From assembly GCA_900766495.1 (NCBI GenBank), contig CAAFVM010000022.1, positions 1 to 48,924 of the forward strand: a DNA stretch of 48,924 nt, given 5' to 3'. The stretch comes from Clostridia bacterium (GTDB lineage Bacteria; Bacillota; Clostridia; Christensenellales; Borkfalkiaceae). Shown piece by piece: positions 8,684-16,830 of this stretch (positions are counted from its first letter, which is position 1; the number at the start of each line of letters is the position of its first letter). The notes below the pieces were generated by a model, which did no database searches, was not told the origin of the DNA, and was given only the letters and a program-made list of their open reading frames with translations. The position numbers and the translations under genes are program-made.

Positions 8684-8727
8684 ACCGTCGTATAAGTCGA
8701 TTAACGAAACTTTCGCGGCGGTTTTTT
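8684..8727 (+). terminator. Conserved-loop terminator element, copy 2
   Basis: ACCGTCG pairs with CGGCGGT (one G-U) and a T run follows. The loop core TATAAGTCGATTAACGAAAC is identical to copy 1 at 6851. Confidence 0.75.
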
Positions 8728-8782
8728 ATATAGATTAAAAATAGAAATTTGCATAATAGGTATTTTTCCTGCATTTAACCGC

Positions 8783-8811
8783 TTGAATTTTTATTGTTCG
8801 TTTGCTATAAT
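8783..8811 (+). promoter_or_regulatory. Promoter for the 153-residue protein
   Basis: TTGAAT, 17-bp spacer, TATAAT, 37 bp before the start codon. Confidence 0.7.
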
Positions 8812-8847
8812 AAACGTGTTGTTAAATAAAAATTTAACGGAGAGAAT

Positions 8848-9309
8848 ATGTTTAATCAAACTACATTGAACGATTATCTTCAAGCGATTGTAGGGAAAAA
8901 ATTAGAAACGTTAAACCTCGCTTGCGAAATGATGATGTTTTCTTTTGAGGAATATGAACTTCATGCCGAATGCCTGACGAGGATTATTAAAGAGAACGAT
9001 ATTCTTGTAACCACTTTCGATTACCAAAGTTGGGACGAGAAAATCGATACCAACAATGACGAATGGTATTTTATAGAAAAATACAAAAATATAATTGTGG
9101 GCGGCACCGTAAAGTCGGTGAAAGTCAGCCCGCTAAATGACGTTGAAATCGTTATTGATAACGGTATAAGGATTGAATTGTTTATTAGTAACGGCTATCA
9201 TCATTTCGATAACGAAAACGAGCAGTGGGTGTTTTTCAAATATAAAGACAATACTTATCCTTTTATTACCGTTTTAAACAAAACCGTAGATATAACGACA
9301 AAAAAGTAA
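8848..9309 (+). CDS. Small cytosolic protein of unknown function
   Basis: A 153-residue acidic protein with no signal peptide or membrane segment. The central part (VGGTVKSVKVSPLNDVEIVIDNGIRIELFISNGYHHFDNENEQWVFF region, about 90-135) alternates hydrophobic and charged residues like a beta sheet and resembles small proteins seen around toxin-immunity loci, but I cannot assign a family. AACGGAGAG precedes the ATG. It has its own promoter and a bidirectional terminator behind it. AT-rich like the two genes before it. Confidence 0.65.
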   Translation: MFNQTTLNDYLQAIVGKKLETLNLACEMMMFSFEEYELHAECLTRIIKENDILVTTFDYQSWDEKIDTNNDEWYFIEKYKNIIVGGTVKSVKVSPLNDVEIVIDNGIRIELFISNGYHHFDNENEQWVFFKYKDNTYPFITVLNKTVDITTKK

Positions 9310-9318
9310 TTTTACATT

Positions 9319-9356
9319 AAAAAAGGCTATCGAAAATTTTTCGATAGCCTTTTTTG
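9319..9356. terminator. Bidirectional terminator between convergent genes
   Basis: AAAAAGGCTATCGAAAA pairs with TTTTCGATAGCCTTTTT, with A and T tracts on both sides, so it can serve the 153-residue gene (+) and the flotillin gene (-). Confidence 0.9.
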
Positions 9357-9372
9357 TTTAAGAATTCACCTG

Positions 9373-10848
9373 TCAGAATTTAACCGCGTCTTTTTCGTCG
9401 GATATGTCGATTTTTCTCTCGTCGGTTTTTTCTTCGGGTTGAGTTTTGGTTTCTTCGCCCGTCTTTTTGGTTTTAATAATTTCGGGCATCGAAAGCCCCG
9501 CCATATCGAACAGGTCGCTCATAGGGGGCAGGCTTTTGGTAAGCCCCGAAAGAAAGTTCGCGGTAGCGGTTTTGCCGTTCGCGGCGTTGCCGTTTCCGTC
9601 CCACACGGTAACCTTATCGATTTTAACGTTCTTAATTGCTTCAACCTGGGTGGCAACAATCTGTTCAATCTTGTCGGCAATCATAAGGCGCGCGGCTTCG
9701 TTGGTATCGCCGCCGGCGGCGCGAACGATTTCGGCAAGACCCTCGGCTTGCGCGCTTAAAACGGCTTTTACGCCTCGGGCCTGCGCTTCCATTTTTGCGT
9801 AAGTAGCGTCGGCTTCGCCTTGCGCCTGACGTCTGATTTTTTCGGCTTCGGCTTCGGCTTCGAGTTCTACTTTTCTCTTCATAACTTCGGTTTTAACCAA
9901 AACGTCGGCTTCCTGCGTGGCTTTTTCGCGCGAAGCTCTTACGAGTTCCGCCTGACGTTCGGCTTCGTAAGCGTCGGCAAGCGATTTTGCCGCGTTTATT
10001 TTTTCAGCCGATACCGCGCGCTGTTCGGCTTCCGCCTGGCGTTGGCGCAGGGTGGACTGCGAATCGGCTATTTCGATGCGAGCCGCGTTTTCACCCATAA
10101 TTGCAAGCGAGTCGGCGTTGGCAACGTTAATTCTTTGGTCTTTGCGGGCGTTGGCTTCACCTATGGCACCCTTTCTGTCTTCTTCGGCAACCGAAATTTT
10201 AGCGTCGTTTATAGCTTTTGCGGCGGCTTCTTTACCAAGTGCCACTATGTAACCCGATTCGTCGCTTATGTCGGTTACGTTAACGTTTATAAGGCGCAGA
10301 CCTATTTTTTTAAGTTCGCCCTCAACGTTTCTTGAAACCGCTTCAAGGAATTTGTCGCGGTCGGTGTTGATTTCTTCGATGTCCATCGTGGCTATAACCA
10401 GACGGAGCTGACCGAAGATAATGTCTTTTGCAAGTTCCTGAATCTGCGCGAGTTTAAGCCCGAGCAATCTTTCGGCGGCGTTCTGCATAACCCCTTGTTC
10501 GGTGGAAATACCTACCGTGAATATTGAGGGAACGTCGATACGAATGTTCTGGCGGGAAAGCGCGCTTTTAAGGTCTACCGAAATAGATATGGGGGTAAGG
10601 TCGAGAAATGCATACGACTGAAAAAGGGGAACTATGAATTCTGTTCCGCCGTGTACGCATTTAGACGAGCGGTGAGTGCCGTCTTTTGCGCGGCTTACTT
10701 TACCGTAAACTACCATGATTTTATCGGACGGGCAGCGTTTGATGCGCGTTGCGACAAGCAGTATAATCATAAATATTATAAGTGCCACAACGGCAACGAT
10801 AATGCCGGTGCCTGCGCCCGAAACGAGCAATGCGTTTAAGCTGTTCAA
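9373..10848 (-). CDS. floT: Flotillin-like SPFH membrane scaffold protein
   Basis: A 491-residue protein of the FloT/YuaG type. It has one N-terminal transmembrane segment (about 13-32), an SPFH domain (about 35-230, with DKIMVVYGKV and ALSRQNIRIDVPSIFTVGIST), then a long Ala/Glu/Arg coiled coil (about 230-400) and a charged tail. Flotillins organise membrane microdomains. The NfeD-like gene lies just upstream on the same strand (94-bp gap), the typical yuaF-floT arrangement. Length fits FloT rather than the shorter FloA. Confidence 0.92.
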   Translation of the reverse strand: MNSLNALLVSGAGTGIIVAVVALIIFMIILLVATRIKRCPSDKIMVVYGKVSRAKDGTHRSSKCVHGGTEFIVPLFQSYAFLDLTPISISVDLKSALSRQNIRIDVPSIFTVGISTEQGVMQNAAERLLGLKLAQIQELAKDIIFGQLRLVIATMDIEEINTDRDKFLEAVSRNVEGELKKIGLRLINVNVTDISDESGYIVALGKEAAAKAINDAKISVAEEDRKGAIGEANARKDQRINVANADSLAIMGENAARIEIADSQSTLRQRQAEAEQRAVSAEKINAAKSLADAYEAERQAELVRASREKATQEADVLVKTEVMKRKVELEAEAEAEKIRRQAQGEADATYAKMEAQARGVKAVLSAQAEGLAEIVRAAGGDTNEAARLMIADKIEQIVATQVEAIKNVKIDKVTVWDGNGNAANGKTATANFLSGLTKSLPPMSDLFDMAGLSMPEIIKTKKTGEETKTQPEEKTDERKIDISDEKDAVKF

Positions 10849-10942
10849 TGTTTTTTCCTCCGTTTTTTATTGTTTTTAATTTTTTTGTTGTGCCTTAAAG
10901 TTTCGGCATAAGAGTTGGTTTTTAAATATAAATAGGGGAATC

Positions 10943-11521
10943 TTATAACGGTTCAACGGTAACAATTCCGTTTTCTGCGCTTACCACTTTAACCTGCGCG
11001 CCCGTAGGAATGGGTTTTTCGCCCTTTTGTTGAGCGTTTATTTCAACGAAACGCTCTTCTAAAGTGAGGTTTATTTTGCCGTAACCCTTACCTGCGGGCG
11101 GAACGGTTAAATAAACTTCGGCTGTTTTTCCTATCGATTTTGCAATATCGATATTTCCGTCGGAACGGGTTTTCATAAGCGCTTTCATAACGAACGCCAT
11201 GGCAAGCAAAGCCGCCGTGCCAGAAACCAGCGAGAGTATGACGGCAAGGGTAATATTGTCGCCCGCAAGAGTATATCCTACCCAGCCGCCGATCGCGAAA
11301 AATGCGGTTAGTCCGCGTAAAGTGAATACGTTGAACCCGTCGGAAGCGTCAACCGATGCGTCGGGAACGCCGTCGCCGTCGAAATCGATGTCTACGTCAC
11401 CGCCGTCGCCGAGCCCGAAAAGCATAAGTATTATTTGGGCTATAAGCAAAACGGTTGCGGCAAGACCTATGCAAAAATAAATTTTTTGCATTACGTTGAG
11501 CGATGTCCACCAAAGCTCCAT
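10943..11521 (-). CDS. NfeD/YuaF-like membrane protein
   Basis: A 192-residue protein with three membrane segments (about 12-36, 72-88, 92-112) and a C-terminal OB-fold-like NfeD domain (GKTAEVYLTVPPAGKGYGKI region through VEPL). It is the usual partner of flotillin. The ATG at 11521 follows AGGAGGA; the longer frame from 11590 has no such site. The loop between the first two membrane segments contains a run of alternating acidic residues (DVDIDFDGDGVPD), much like an EF-hand or dockerin calcium loop, which is unusual. Confidence 0.88.
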   Translation of the reverse strand: MELWWTSLNVMQKIYFCIGLAATVLLIAQIILMLFGLGDGGDVDIDFDGDGVPDASVDASDGFNVFTLRGLTAFFAIGGWVGYTLAGDNITLAVILSLVSGTAALLAMAFVMKALMKTRSDGNIDIAKSIGKTAEVYLTVPPAGKGYGKINLTLEERFVEINAQQKGEKPIPTGAQVKVVSAENGIVTVEPL

Positions 11522-11667
11522 ATAAATGTCCTCCTTTATTTTTAGTTTTATATAAAACGCTTTTGCCGTTAAACTTGCGTCGCGGGGCAATTGCGGTTAT
11601 ATTGTTTTATAATATGATAACGCGAATTATGCGCGGCATCTAAAATGATTATGCGAAATGCGATTTT

Positions 11668-12240
11668 TCAACAACGTTTATCGCCGAAAATATTGCTTTC
11701 GTCAAGGTCTTTTAAAATTTCGTGCGATCGGTAAAGTAAAATCTCGCCCAGATAGCAATAGCAGATTACGGAAAGGGCTTTTTTCAGGCGTTCTTTCGCC
11801 CCCAAAAAATTTTCGTTATATGGCAATAGTTTTTCTTCGATAAGCGGCTCAACGGTTTTATAAGAAAATTTAGGGTCGAAAATAACGTCGCAGATATATC
11901 CGTAAAGCTCGCTTTCCGAAATTATGTCGTCGCCGAGGTCGTCGGTTTTACCGTTTACGAAGAACAAAAGCTTGCTTATATCGTCAAGCGACATTCCTTG
12001 TTTTAAAAAGTTGATTATAAGTATGCGCGCGGTTTGTTCTTTGCTGTACTTCTTGTTTTCGGGGCGCGATAAAAAACCTCGGTTAACCCAGTTTTGCAAT
12101 GCGGGAGTTTTTAAACCGGTAAGTTCGTTAAGCTGACTCATTACAAGTCCGCTCGTAGCCAGAAAAATGCCGTCGATAAATTGTTTTCCGCTTAACTCCG
12201 TTATTTCGGTTGTCGTCCCGGGATAATGTATTATTTTCAT
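11668..12240 (-). CDS. DUF1836 HTH-containing regulator
   Basis: A 190-residue protein. The central part (LNELTGLKTPALQNWVNRGFLSRPENKKYSKEQTARI region, about 37-72) is a MerR-like winged helix as found in DUF1836 proteins of Bacillota; the remainder is helical. Its promoter (12276-12304) contains a perfect 14-bp palindrome, which suggests autoregulation. Targets are unknown. A GCGAGGACG sequence lies upstream of the ATG as a modest ribosome site. Confidence 0.8.
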   Translation of the reverse strand: MKIIHYPGTTTEITELSGKQFIDGIFLATSGLVMSQLNELTGLKTPALQNWVNRGFLSRPENKKYSKEQTARILIINFLKQGMSLDDISKLLFFVNGKTDDLGDDIISESELYGYICDVIFDPKFSYKTVEPLIEEKLLPYNENFLGAKERLKKALSVICYCYLGEILLYRSHEILKDLDESNIFGDKRC

Positions 12241-12275
12241 TGCTTTTCGTCCTCGCTTATCTTTTTTACACTATG

Positions 12276-12304
12276 ATTATAACACGCATTCATATGAATG
12301 TCAA
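12276..12304 (-). promoter_or_regulatory. Consensus promoter with palindromic operator
   Basis: On the minus strand: TTGACA (12304-12299), 17-bp spacer, TATAAT (12281-12276). The perfect palindrome CATTCATATGAATG (12287-12300) fills the spacer and overlaps the -35, a classic repressor position. Confidence 0.8.
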
Positions 12305-12359
12305 TCAAATATGTAATGTTTTTTAAATTTTTTTGGCAGATAAGCGAAGAGCCTCCTTT

Positions 12360-12543
12360 CATCTCGCGGAAGCGTTGCCCCCGCTGTGTCATGTTGAGCA
12401 AGCGAAGCGCAGTCGAAACATCTCGCGGAAGCGTTGATTGAGTAACAGAAAAACCAAATAATATTTTCTTGGCTTCCCCAAGAGGCGGGGAAGAAAAAAG
12501 AATTCGTTTCCACGAGATTCCTCGGCTACGCACGGAATGACAG
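12360..12543. repeat. Dispersed repeats (A half copy, A, C-like, B)
   Basis: A partial type A copy (12360-12377), a full type A copy (12387-12436), a short block like the one at 48690-48810 (CTTCCCCAAGAGGCGGGG, 12474-12491) and a type B copy (12502-12543). No gene is seen from 12305 to 12735 apart from the promoter at 12633. Confidence 0.85.
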
Positions 12544-12632
12544 AAAGGAGTGCGTTTCGCTATGATCGCTCGGAACGGCAGGGAGTGTGCGTGGCAGGCG
12601 AAGAAGAAAAAAGAAAAACAAACCGAAAAAAT

Positions 12633-12661
12633 TTGCCTTTTTACTTTTTCGATAGTATAAT
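12633..12661 (+). promoter_or_regulatory. Promoter for the M29 aminopeptidase
   Basis: TTGCCT, 17-bp spacer, TATAAT, about 75 bp before the start codon. Confidence 0.6.
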
Positions 12662-12735
12662 AAAGAAAACTGCGGCGAAGAACTATTTGCTTCGCTGTTC
12701 GCGACGATAAAAAAACAGAGGTGTTTTATAATAAT

Positions 12736-13851
12736 ATGAAAGACGAAAGAATTTTAAAACTTGCAAAAAATCTGGTAAATTATTCGTGCAAAGTTCAACC
12801 CGGCGAAAAGGTTATGATCGAAGCGTTCGGCATTCCCAACGACCTGGTAAAAGCTTTGGTTGCCGAGGTTTATGCGGCAAAAGGCTATCCCTTCGTATAT
12901 CTTCGCGATCACGCGGTTATGCGCGCCATGATTAAAGATTGCTCGGAAGAATATTGTAAGCTCTGGGCTAAATACGACGGCTACGTTATGGACGATATGG
13001 ACTGCTACATCGGCGTCCGCGGAGGCAATAACTCCTGCGAAATGGGTGATATTCCCGCCGAGCAGAACGGTTTTTATCAGAGGTTATACAGCTATCCCGT
13101 TCATCACGAAAAACGCGTGGGGAACACCCGTTGGGTTATTTTAAGGTATCCTACTCCTTCGATGGCGCAGATGTCGAATATGTCGACCGAAGCGTTCGAG
13201 GATTTTTATTTCGACGTTTGTACAATGGATTACGGCAAGATGAGCGACGCCATGACCGCTCTTCAGAAACTTATGGAAAAAACCGATAAGGTTCGTCTCG
13301 TCGCGCCCGGAACAGACCTCCGCTTCTCGATAAAAGGCTTACCCGCAATCAAATGCGCAGGAACATGCAATATTCCCGACGGCGAAGTGTATACCGCGCC
13401 CGTTAAAGACAGCGTGAACGGCGTCATTTCTTATAATGCTCCGTCCATGCAGCAAGGGCTTAAATACGAAAACGTTCGGCTTGAATTCAAAAACGGTAAA
13501 ATCGTTTCGGCAACTTCCAATTATCCCGAACAAATCAATAAAATATTCGATACGGACGACGGATCGAGATACGTCGGCGAGTTTGCAATCGGCGTAAACC
13601 CGTATGTGAACGTTCCCATGGGCGATATTTTGTTCGACGAGAAAATTGCCGGCTCCATTCACTTTACCCCCGGCTGCTGCTACGACGAATGCGACAACGG
13701 CAACCATTCCAGCATCCACTGGGATTTGGTGCTTATAATGACCGAGAAATACGGCGGCGGCGAAATTTACTTCGACGACGTGCTTATCCGCAAAAACGGC
13801 TTGTTCGTTCTGCCCGAACTCGAATGCCTGAACCCCGAAAATCTTAAATAA
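12736..13851 (+). CDS. M29-family aminopeptidase
   Basis: A 371-residue cytosolic metallo-aminopeptidase of MEROPS family M29 (AmpS/aminopeptidase T type), which removes N-terminal residues from peptides with a two-metal centre. The metal ligands expected for the family are visible: Glu in IPDGEVY, Glu in VGEFAIGVN, His in SIHFTPG and the HWDLV His/Asp pair. I used the ATG at 12736, with AGAGGTG upstream; an in-frame GTG at 12721 sits inside that site. It has its own promoter and terminator. Confidence 0.92.
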   Translation: MKDERILKLAKNLVNYSCKVQPGEKVMIEAFGIPNDLVKALVAEVYAAKGYPFVYLRDHAVMRAMIKDCSEEYCKLWAKYDGYVMDDMDCYIGVRGGNNSCEMGDIPAEQNGFYQRLYSYPVHHEKRVGNTRWVILRYPTPSMAQMSNMSTEAFEDFYFDVCTMDYGKMSDAMTALQKLMEKTDKVRLVAPGTDLRFSIKGLPAIKCAGTCNIPDGEVYTAPVKDSVNGVISYNAPSMQQGLKYENVRLEFKNGKIVSATSNYPEQINKIFDTDDGSRYVGEFAIGVNPYVNVPMGDILFDEKIAGSIHFTPGCCYDECDNGNHSSIHWDLVLIMTEKYGGGEIYFDDVLIRKNGLFVLPELECLNPENLK

Positions 13852-13897
13852 TTTTGGGGCGTAAAACTAAGGCGAAAATCAAATATTAATATATATA

Positions 13898-13939
13898 AAC
13901 GCGCGCGACTTATTTAATTTAAATCCGTGCGTTTTTTTT
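13898..13939 (+). terminator. Terminator after the aminopeptidase gene
   Basis: AAACGCGCG pairs with CGTGCGTTT (one G-U), followed by TTTTTTTTG. The loop contains CGACTTAT, which is the reverse complement of part of the conserved-loop core. Confidence 0.75.
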
Positions 13940-14133
13940 GTAATTTTTTACTGCAAAATTACGATAAAATGGCACTTTTTTAACGCGTAAAGAATAAAAT
14001 AACCCGAAAGCTCGTTATAAAAAATAAAAAAACGGGCGAAAATCAGTAGACAAAAACAAACTAAATGAGTAATATATATACGCGAAATATAAGCGACCGC
14101 GCGGAATAGCCGCGCTTTAAGAGGTAGAGGAAA

Positions 14134-14646
14134 ATGGCAAAATACGTATTGTGCCCGAGATGCGAGCTTAACTATATGCTCGACACCGAAAAATATTGCG
14201 ACGTTTGCAAGGCGGAACTCAAAATGGGACCGCAACTGATATTCAGCGAGGATGACGAAGCCGAACAGGGCGAAAAGCTTTGCCCTATTTGCAAACGCAA
14301 CTATATTTCCGACGACGAGGAAATGTGCGAACAGTGCCGCGACGACCACAGATACGACGTGGTTCCCGACGACGTGGACATAGAAAAGGACGAAGAGTGG
14401 CGTAACTATCTTGACGACGACGAAAAGGATATGCCGCCCGAAGAAGACGAAATATCGTTCTCGCAACTCGCCGACGAAGAAAAGGGCGACGAACTGTTCC
14501 GCGATGACGACGAGGAAGAGGAAGACGAACCCGAAGTCGAAGACGAACCCGACGATTTCGACGTTGAAATCGACGAACGCGATTTCGAAGAGGACGACGA
14601 CGAGGACGAAAAAGACGATGAGGACGACGACGAGGACGAAGAGTGA
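14134..14646 (+). CDS. Zinc-ribbon protein with acidic tail
   Basis: A 170-residue protein. Four CxxC pairs (CPRC, CDVC, CPIC, CEQC; within residues 7-68) suggest two small zinc ribbons. From about residue 75 onward it is extremely acidic, ending in runs of Asp and Glu broken by few basic residues, so the tail is probably disordered. I do not know the family; acidic tails can bind basic proteins or RNA-binding factors, but that is inference. AGAGGTAGAGG precedes the ATG, and a 17-nt hairpin (GCGCGG/CCGCGC) lies in the leader. Confidence 0.75.
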   Translation: MAKYVLCPRCELNYMLDTEKYCDVCKAELKMGPQLIFSEDDEAEQGEKLCPICKRNYISDDEEMCEQCRDDHRYDVVPDDVDIEKDEEWRNYLDDDEKDMPPEEDEISFSQLADEEKGDELFRDDDEEEEDEPEVEDEPDDFDVEIDERDFEEDDDEDEKDDEDDDEDEE

Positions 14647-14739
14647 TTTTTTCGTTTCGCGTTTTACCGTTTTAAGTCGGCGCGTTTTTTGCGCGAACGC
14701 CGCGTAAACTCGCGTTTCAATTTAATATGAATTTTTTTG

Positions 14740-14769
14740 CGGCGGAGCTTTTACGGGCTTCGCCGTTTT
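14740..14769 (+). terminator. Terminator after the zinc-ribbon gene
   Basis: CGGCGGAGC pairs fully with GCTTCGCCG (one G-U), followed by TTTT. Confidence 0.7.
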
Positions 14770-14859
14770 GCTTTCGGATTGTTTTTGCTTTTTTGTTTGT
14801 AAAACGGTGAAAAATCGATTGAAAAAATTACCTTGTATTGCCATATAACGCTAAATGGC

Positions 14860-14888
14860 TTGCAAAATTCGGTTTATTATGCTAAAAT
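14860..14888 (+). promoter_or_regulatory. Promoter for the SANT-like protein
   Basis: TTGCAA, 17-bp spacer, TAAAAT. The transcribed leader contains a hairpin (AGCTTTTTGCC with GGCAATAAGCT, about 14913-14940). Confidence 0.6.
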
Positions 14889-14956
14889 TATAAAAAACCA
14901 CGAGAGTGCGGAGCTTTTTGCCGTAAAAAGGCAATAAGCTTTGCGGCGGGGCGAAA

Positions 14957-15445
14957 ATGAAAGCTAAAAAGTTAAAAGAAATAATAGATAAACTTTCCGC
15001 AACCGAAAAAAACGAAAGCGGAGAATTTGTTTTAAGCGAAGCGGTTTATGCCGACGCGGCGAAAGCGTTGAACGAATATTATTCGTCGCTTGTAAAAGGC
15101 GAGGAAGACGCGCGTATGAGCGCGGGCAACACTCGTTGGAGTGCGGAGGAAGACGAAAAGCTTAAAGCCGAATGGCAAAGCGGAATGAAACTGCAAAAAA
15201 TTTGCGAAAGGCATAAGCGTAGCGCAAGCGGAATAGTCACAAGGCTTTCATACCTCGGCGTTTTGGAAGAAGACGACTTAAACGGCAAAACCCGCTGGAC
15301 TGAAGAGGAAGAAGCTCAACTTATAAGCGAGTTCAATCGCGGCTATTCGGTTGAGGTTATGGCTCGCAGGCACGGCAGAAGCCTTGGCGGAATTATAGGC
15401 AGACTTTTGAAACTTGGGCTTTGCGACGAAAAACGGTTTATTTAA
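14957..15445 (+). CDS. Duplicated SANT/Myb-like helix-turn-helix protein
   Basis: A 162-residue protein with two internal repeats: residues about 60-103 (RWSAEEDEKL to LSYLGVL) and 113-155 (RWTEEEEAQL to LLKLGL). Each begins with Arg-Trp-Ser/Thr followed by acidic residues and ends in an R-(S)-x-x-GI-x-x-RL helix, as in bacterial SANT/Myb-like DNA-binding modules. The first 55 residues are helical. It probably binds DNA; the target is unknown. The start follows GCGGCGGGG, a weak site. Confidence 0.7.
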   Translation: MKAKKLKEIIDKLSATEKNESGEFVLSEAVYADAAKALNEYYSSLVKGEEDARMSAGNTRWSAEEDEKLKAEWQSGMKLQKICERHKRSASGIVTRLSYLGVLEEDDLNGKTRWTEEEEAQLISEFNRGYSVEVMARRHGRSLGGIIGRLLKLGLCDEKRFI

Positions 15446-15580
15446 AGCCGAACATTTTATATTTTTTTGCGTGAAAATAAAATCGCTTTTTTCGCATAAA
15501 ATAAAACAGACATTTTTGAACATGCGGGTGGATTGTTTTAAAAGTCGCGGCATATTTTTGCAGTAAATAAGGATAATTTA

Positions 15581-16162
15581 ATGGAAGAAAACAAACAAGA
15601 AGATTCGCGCAAGATATACGTGCTTTTAACGCAGACAGGCACGTTTTTGTCGCGTTTTCTTAAATTTTTTACAAGGGACAAATACAATCATTCGTCAATA
15701 GCAATGGACGACGAGCTTAACGAAATTTATTCGTTCGGCAGGCTTAACCCGTATAATCCGTTTATAGGCGGATTTGTAAGGGAGTCGCCCGATTACGGCA
15801 CTTTCAAGCGCTTTTACAAAACCACGGGAATACTTCTGGAACTTGATATTTCAGCCTAAAAATACGAAAAAACGCTTGCAAAACTGCGCGATATGTATAG
15901 CAGGCGCGAAGAGTATAAATATAATTATAAAGGGTTGTTCGCTTCGTTTTTCGGGGTTGTGGTTGCAAAACGGCACCGCTATTATTGCTCGGAGTTCGTT
16001 AAAAAAGTGCTTATAGACAACGAGATTATAAATCCCGACGATTTCAGCGGCATAACCGCGCCCGCCGATTTTTTGAATATTCCCGACGCAAAAGTGGTGT
16101 GGCAGGGCGTGCTTGCCGATTACCCCAACCATAGAGGCGAGCTGACTGCGGCTTTAACTTAA
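15581..16162 (+). pseudogene. YiiX/C92-like cysteine peptidase gene with in-frame stop
   Basis: Two segments in the same frame, 15581-15859 and 15860-16162, together make one continuous permuted papain-like (YiiX/YebB, C92) protein. The first ends LELDISA and a TAA at 15857-15859; the second continues KYEKTLAKLRD. The probable catalytic His (YNHSSIAMD) is before the stop and the catalytic Cys (YYCSEFV) after it, so the truncated product would be inactive. TAA could derive from CAA by one transition. A real nonsense mutation, a sequencing error or readthrough all fit. Confidence 0.8.
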
Positions 16163-16172
16163 TTTATTTGCG

Positions 16173-16220
16173 GGCATTCGGTTCTTTATATTTATTAAAG
16201 AATGGAATGCCTTTTATTTT
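16173..16220 (+). terminator. Strong terminator after the C92 gene
   Basis: GGCATTC and TTCTTTA pair with TAAAGAA and GAATGCC across a small internal mismatch, followed by TTTTATTTTTT. Confidence 0.85.
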
Positions 16221-16268
16221 TTGCGATAAAAATGTATAAAAAGGCTTAACTTTGGCAATAACTTTGCT

Positions 16269-16514
16269 ATGATTAAAGCGAACAGAAGCATTGATGAAGC
16301 AAAAAAATATATAAGCGCGTTGAAAGGCAGAACGTTGGACGTAACGGTAAACCTCGGCAGAAACAAAACCGCAAGATATTTAGGCGTGCTGGCGGGGGTA
16401 TATCCCGCGCTGTTCACCGTGCGCCCGTCTTCCGACTTCCGCGGAAAAACCAGTTTTTCTTATTCCGAACTTTTATGCGGCGGCGTAAAAATCAAAGAAC
16501 TTAAAGCCGAGTAG
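16269..16514 (+). CDS. veg: Veg family protein
   Basis: An 81-residue protein of the Veg (DUF1021) family, small cytosolic proteins of Bacillota linked in Bacillus subtilis to biofilm gene expression. The central LGRNKTARYLGVLAGVYPALFTV and the SFSYSELL segment match the family. Odd point: no Shine-Dalgarno is present upstream of the ATG and no in-frame alternative start exists upstream, so translation may start on a leaderless or short-leader mRNA. Confidence 0.88.
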   Translation: MIKANRSIDEAKKYISALKGRTLDVTVNLGRNKTARYLGVLAGVYPALFTVRPSSDFRGKTSFSYSELLCGGVKIKELKAE

Positions 16515-16595
16515 GTTGTAAAAATCGTTTTTTACAGCTTGAAACGGTTACTTTAAAATAGCCGAAAAAAAATTAAAATAAGTTTTTAAAATCGC

Positions 16596-16628
16596 TTGAC
16601 AACACGTCGGCGTTTGTATTATTATAAT
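16596..16628 (+). promoter_or_regulatory. Promoter for the pyrG leader
   Basis: TTGACA at 16596-16601. Downstream is a TATTATTATAAT stretch that offers -10 hexamers at spacings of 15, 17 or 21 bp, so the exact -10 is unclear. Confidence 0.6.
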
Positions 16629-16713
16629 GCTTGTTTTTTTGGTCGCGGGCTTTTCCGCTTGTCTGCTTTAAGCGTGGCGAAGCGGTTAAAACTTTTGCGA
16701 TAAACGTTTTCAC

Positions 16714-16769
16714 GGGCGTTTTTTTTGAGGGTCTTAAATTTTGACCCTTAAAAAAAAACGCCCTTTTTT
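16714..16769 (+). terminator. Leader terminator (attenuator candidate) before pyrG
   Basis: A very long hairpin: GGGCG, eight T and GAGGGTC pair with GACCCTT, nine A and CGCCC, followed by TTTTTT. It lies between the promoter at 16596 and the pyrG start at 16831, where it would stop transcription unless prevented. A preceding hairpin (CCGCTT with AAGCGG, about 16657-16687) may be part of the switch. Confidence 0.75.
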
Positions 16770-16830
16770 CGTTTTTTGGGTTAAAAAAGCGTATATAATT
16801 ACAATTTTTTTCGACGTGGAGATAAATTTT

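Noticed and set aside
16741..16830. Extended pyrG N-terminus from 16741
   Set aside because: The extra 30 codons are encoded by the terminator arm and the following leader; CTP synthase begins at 16831.
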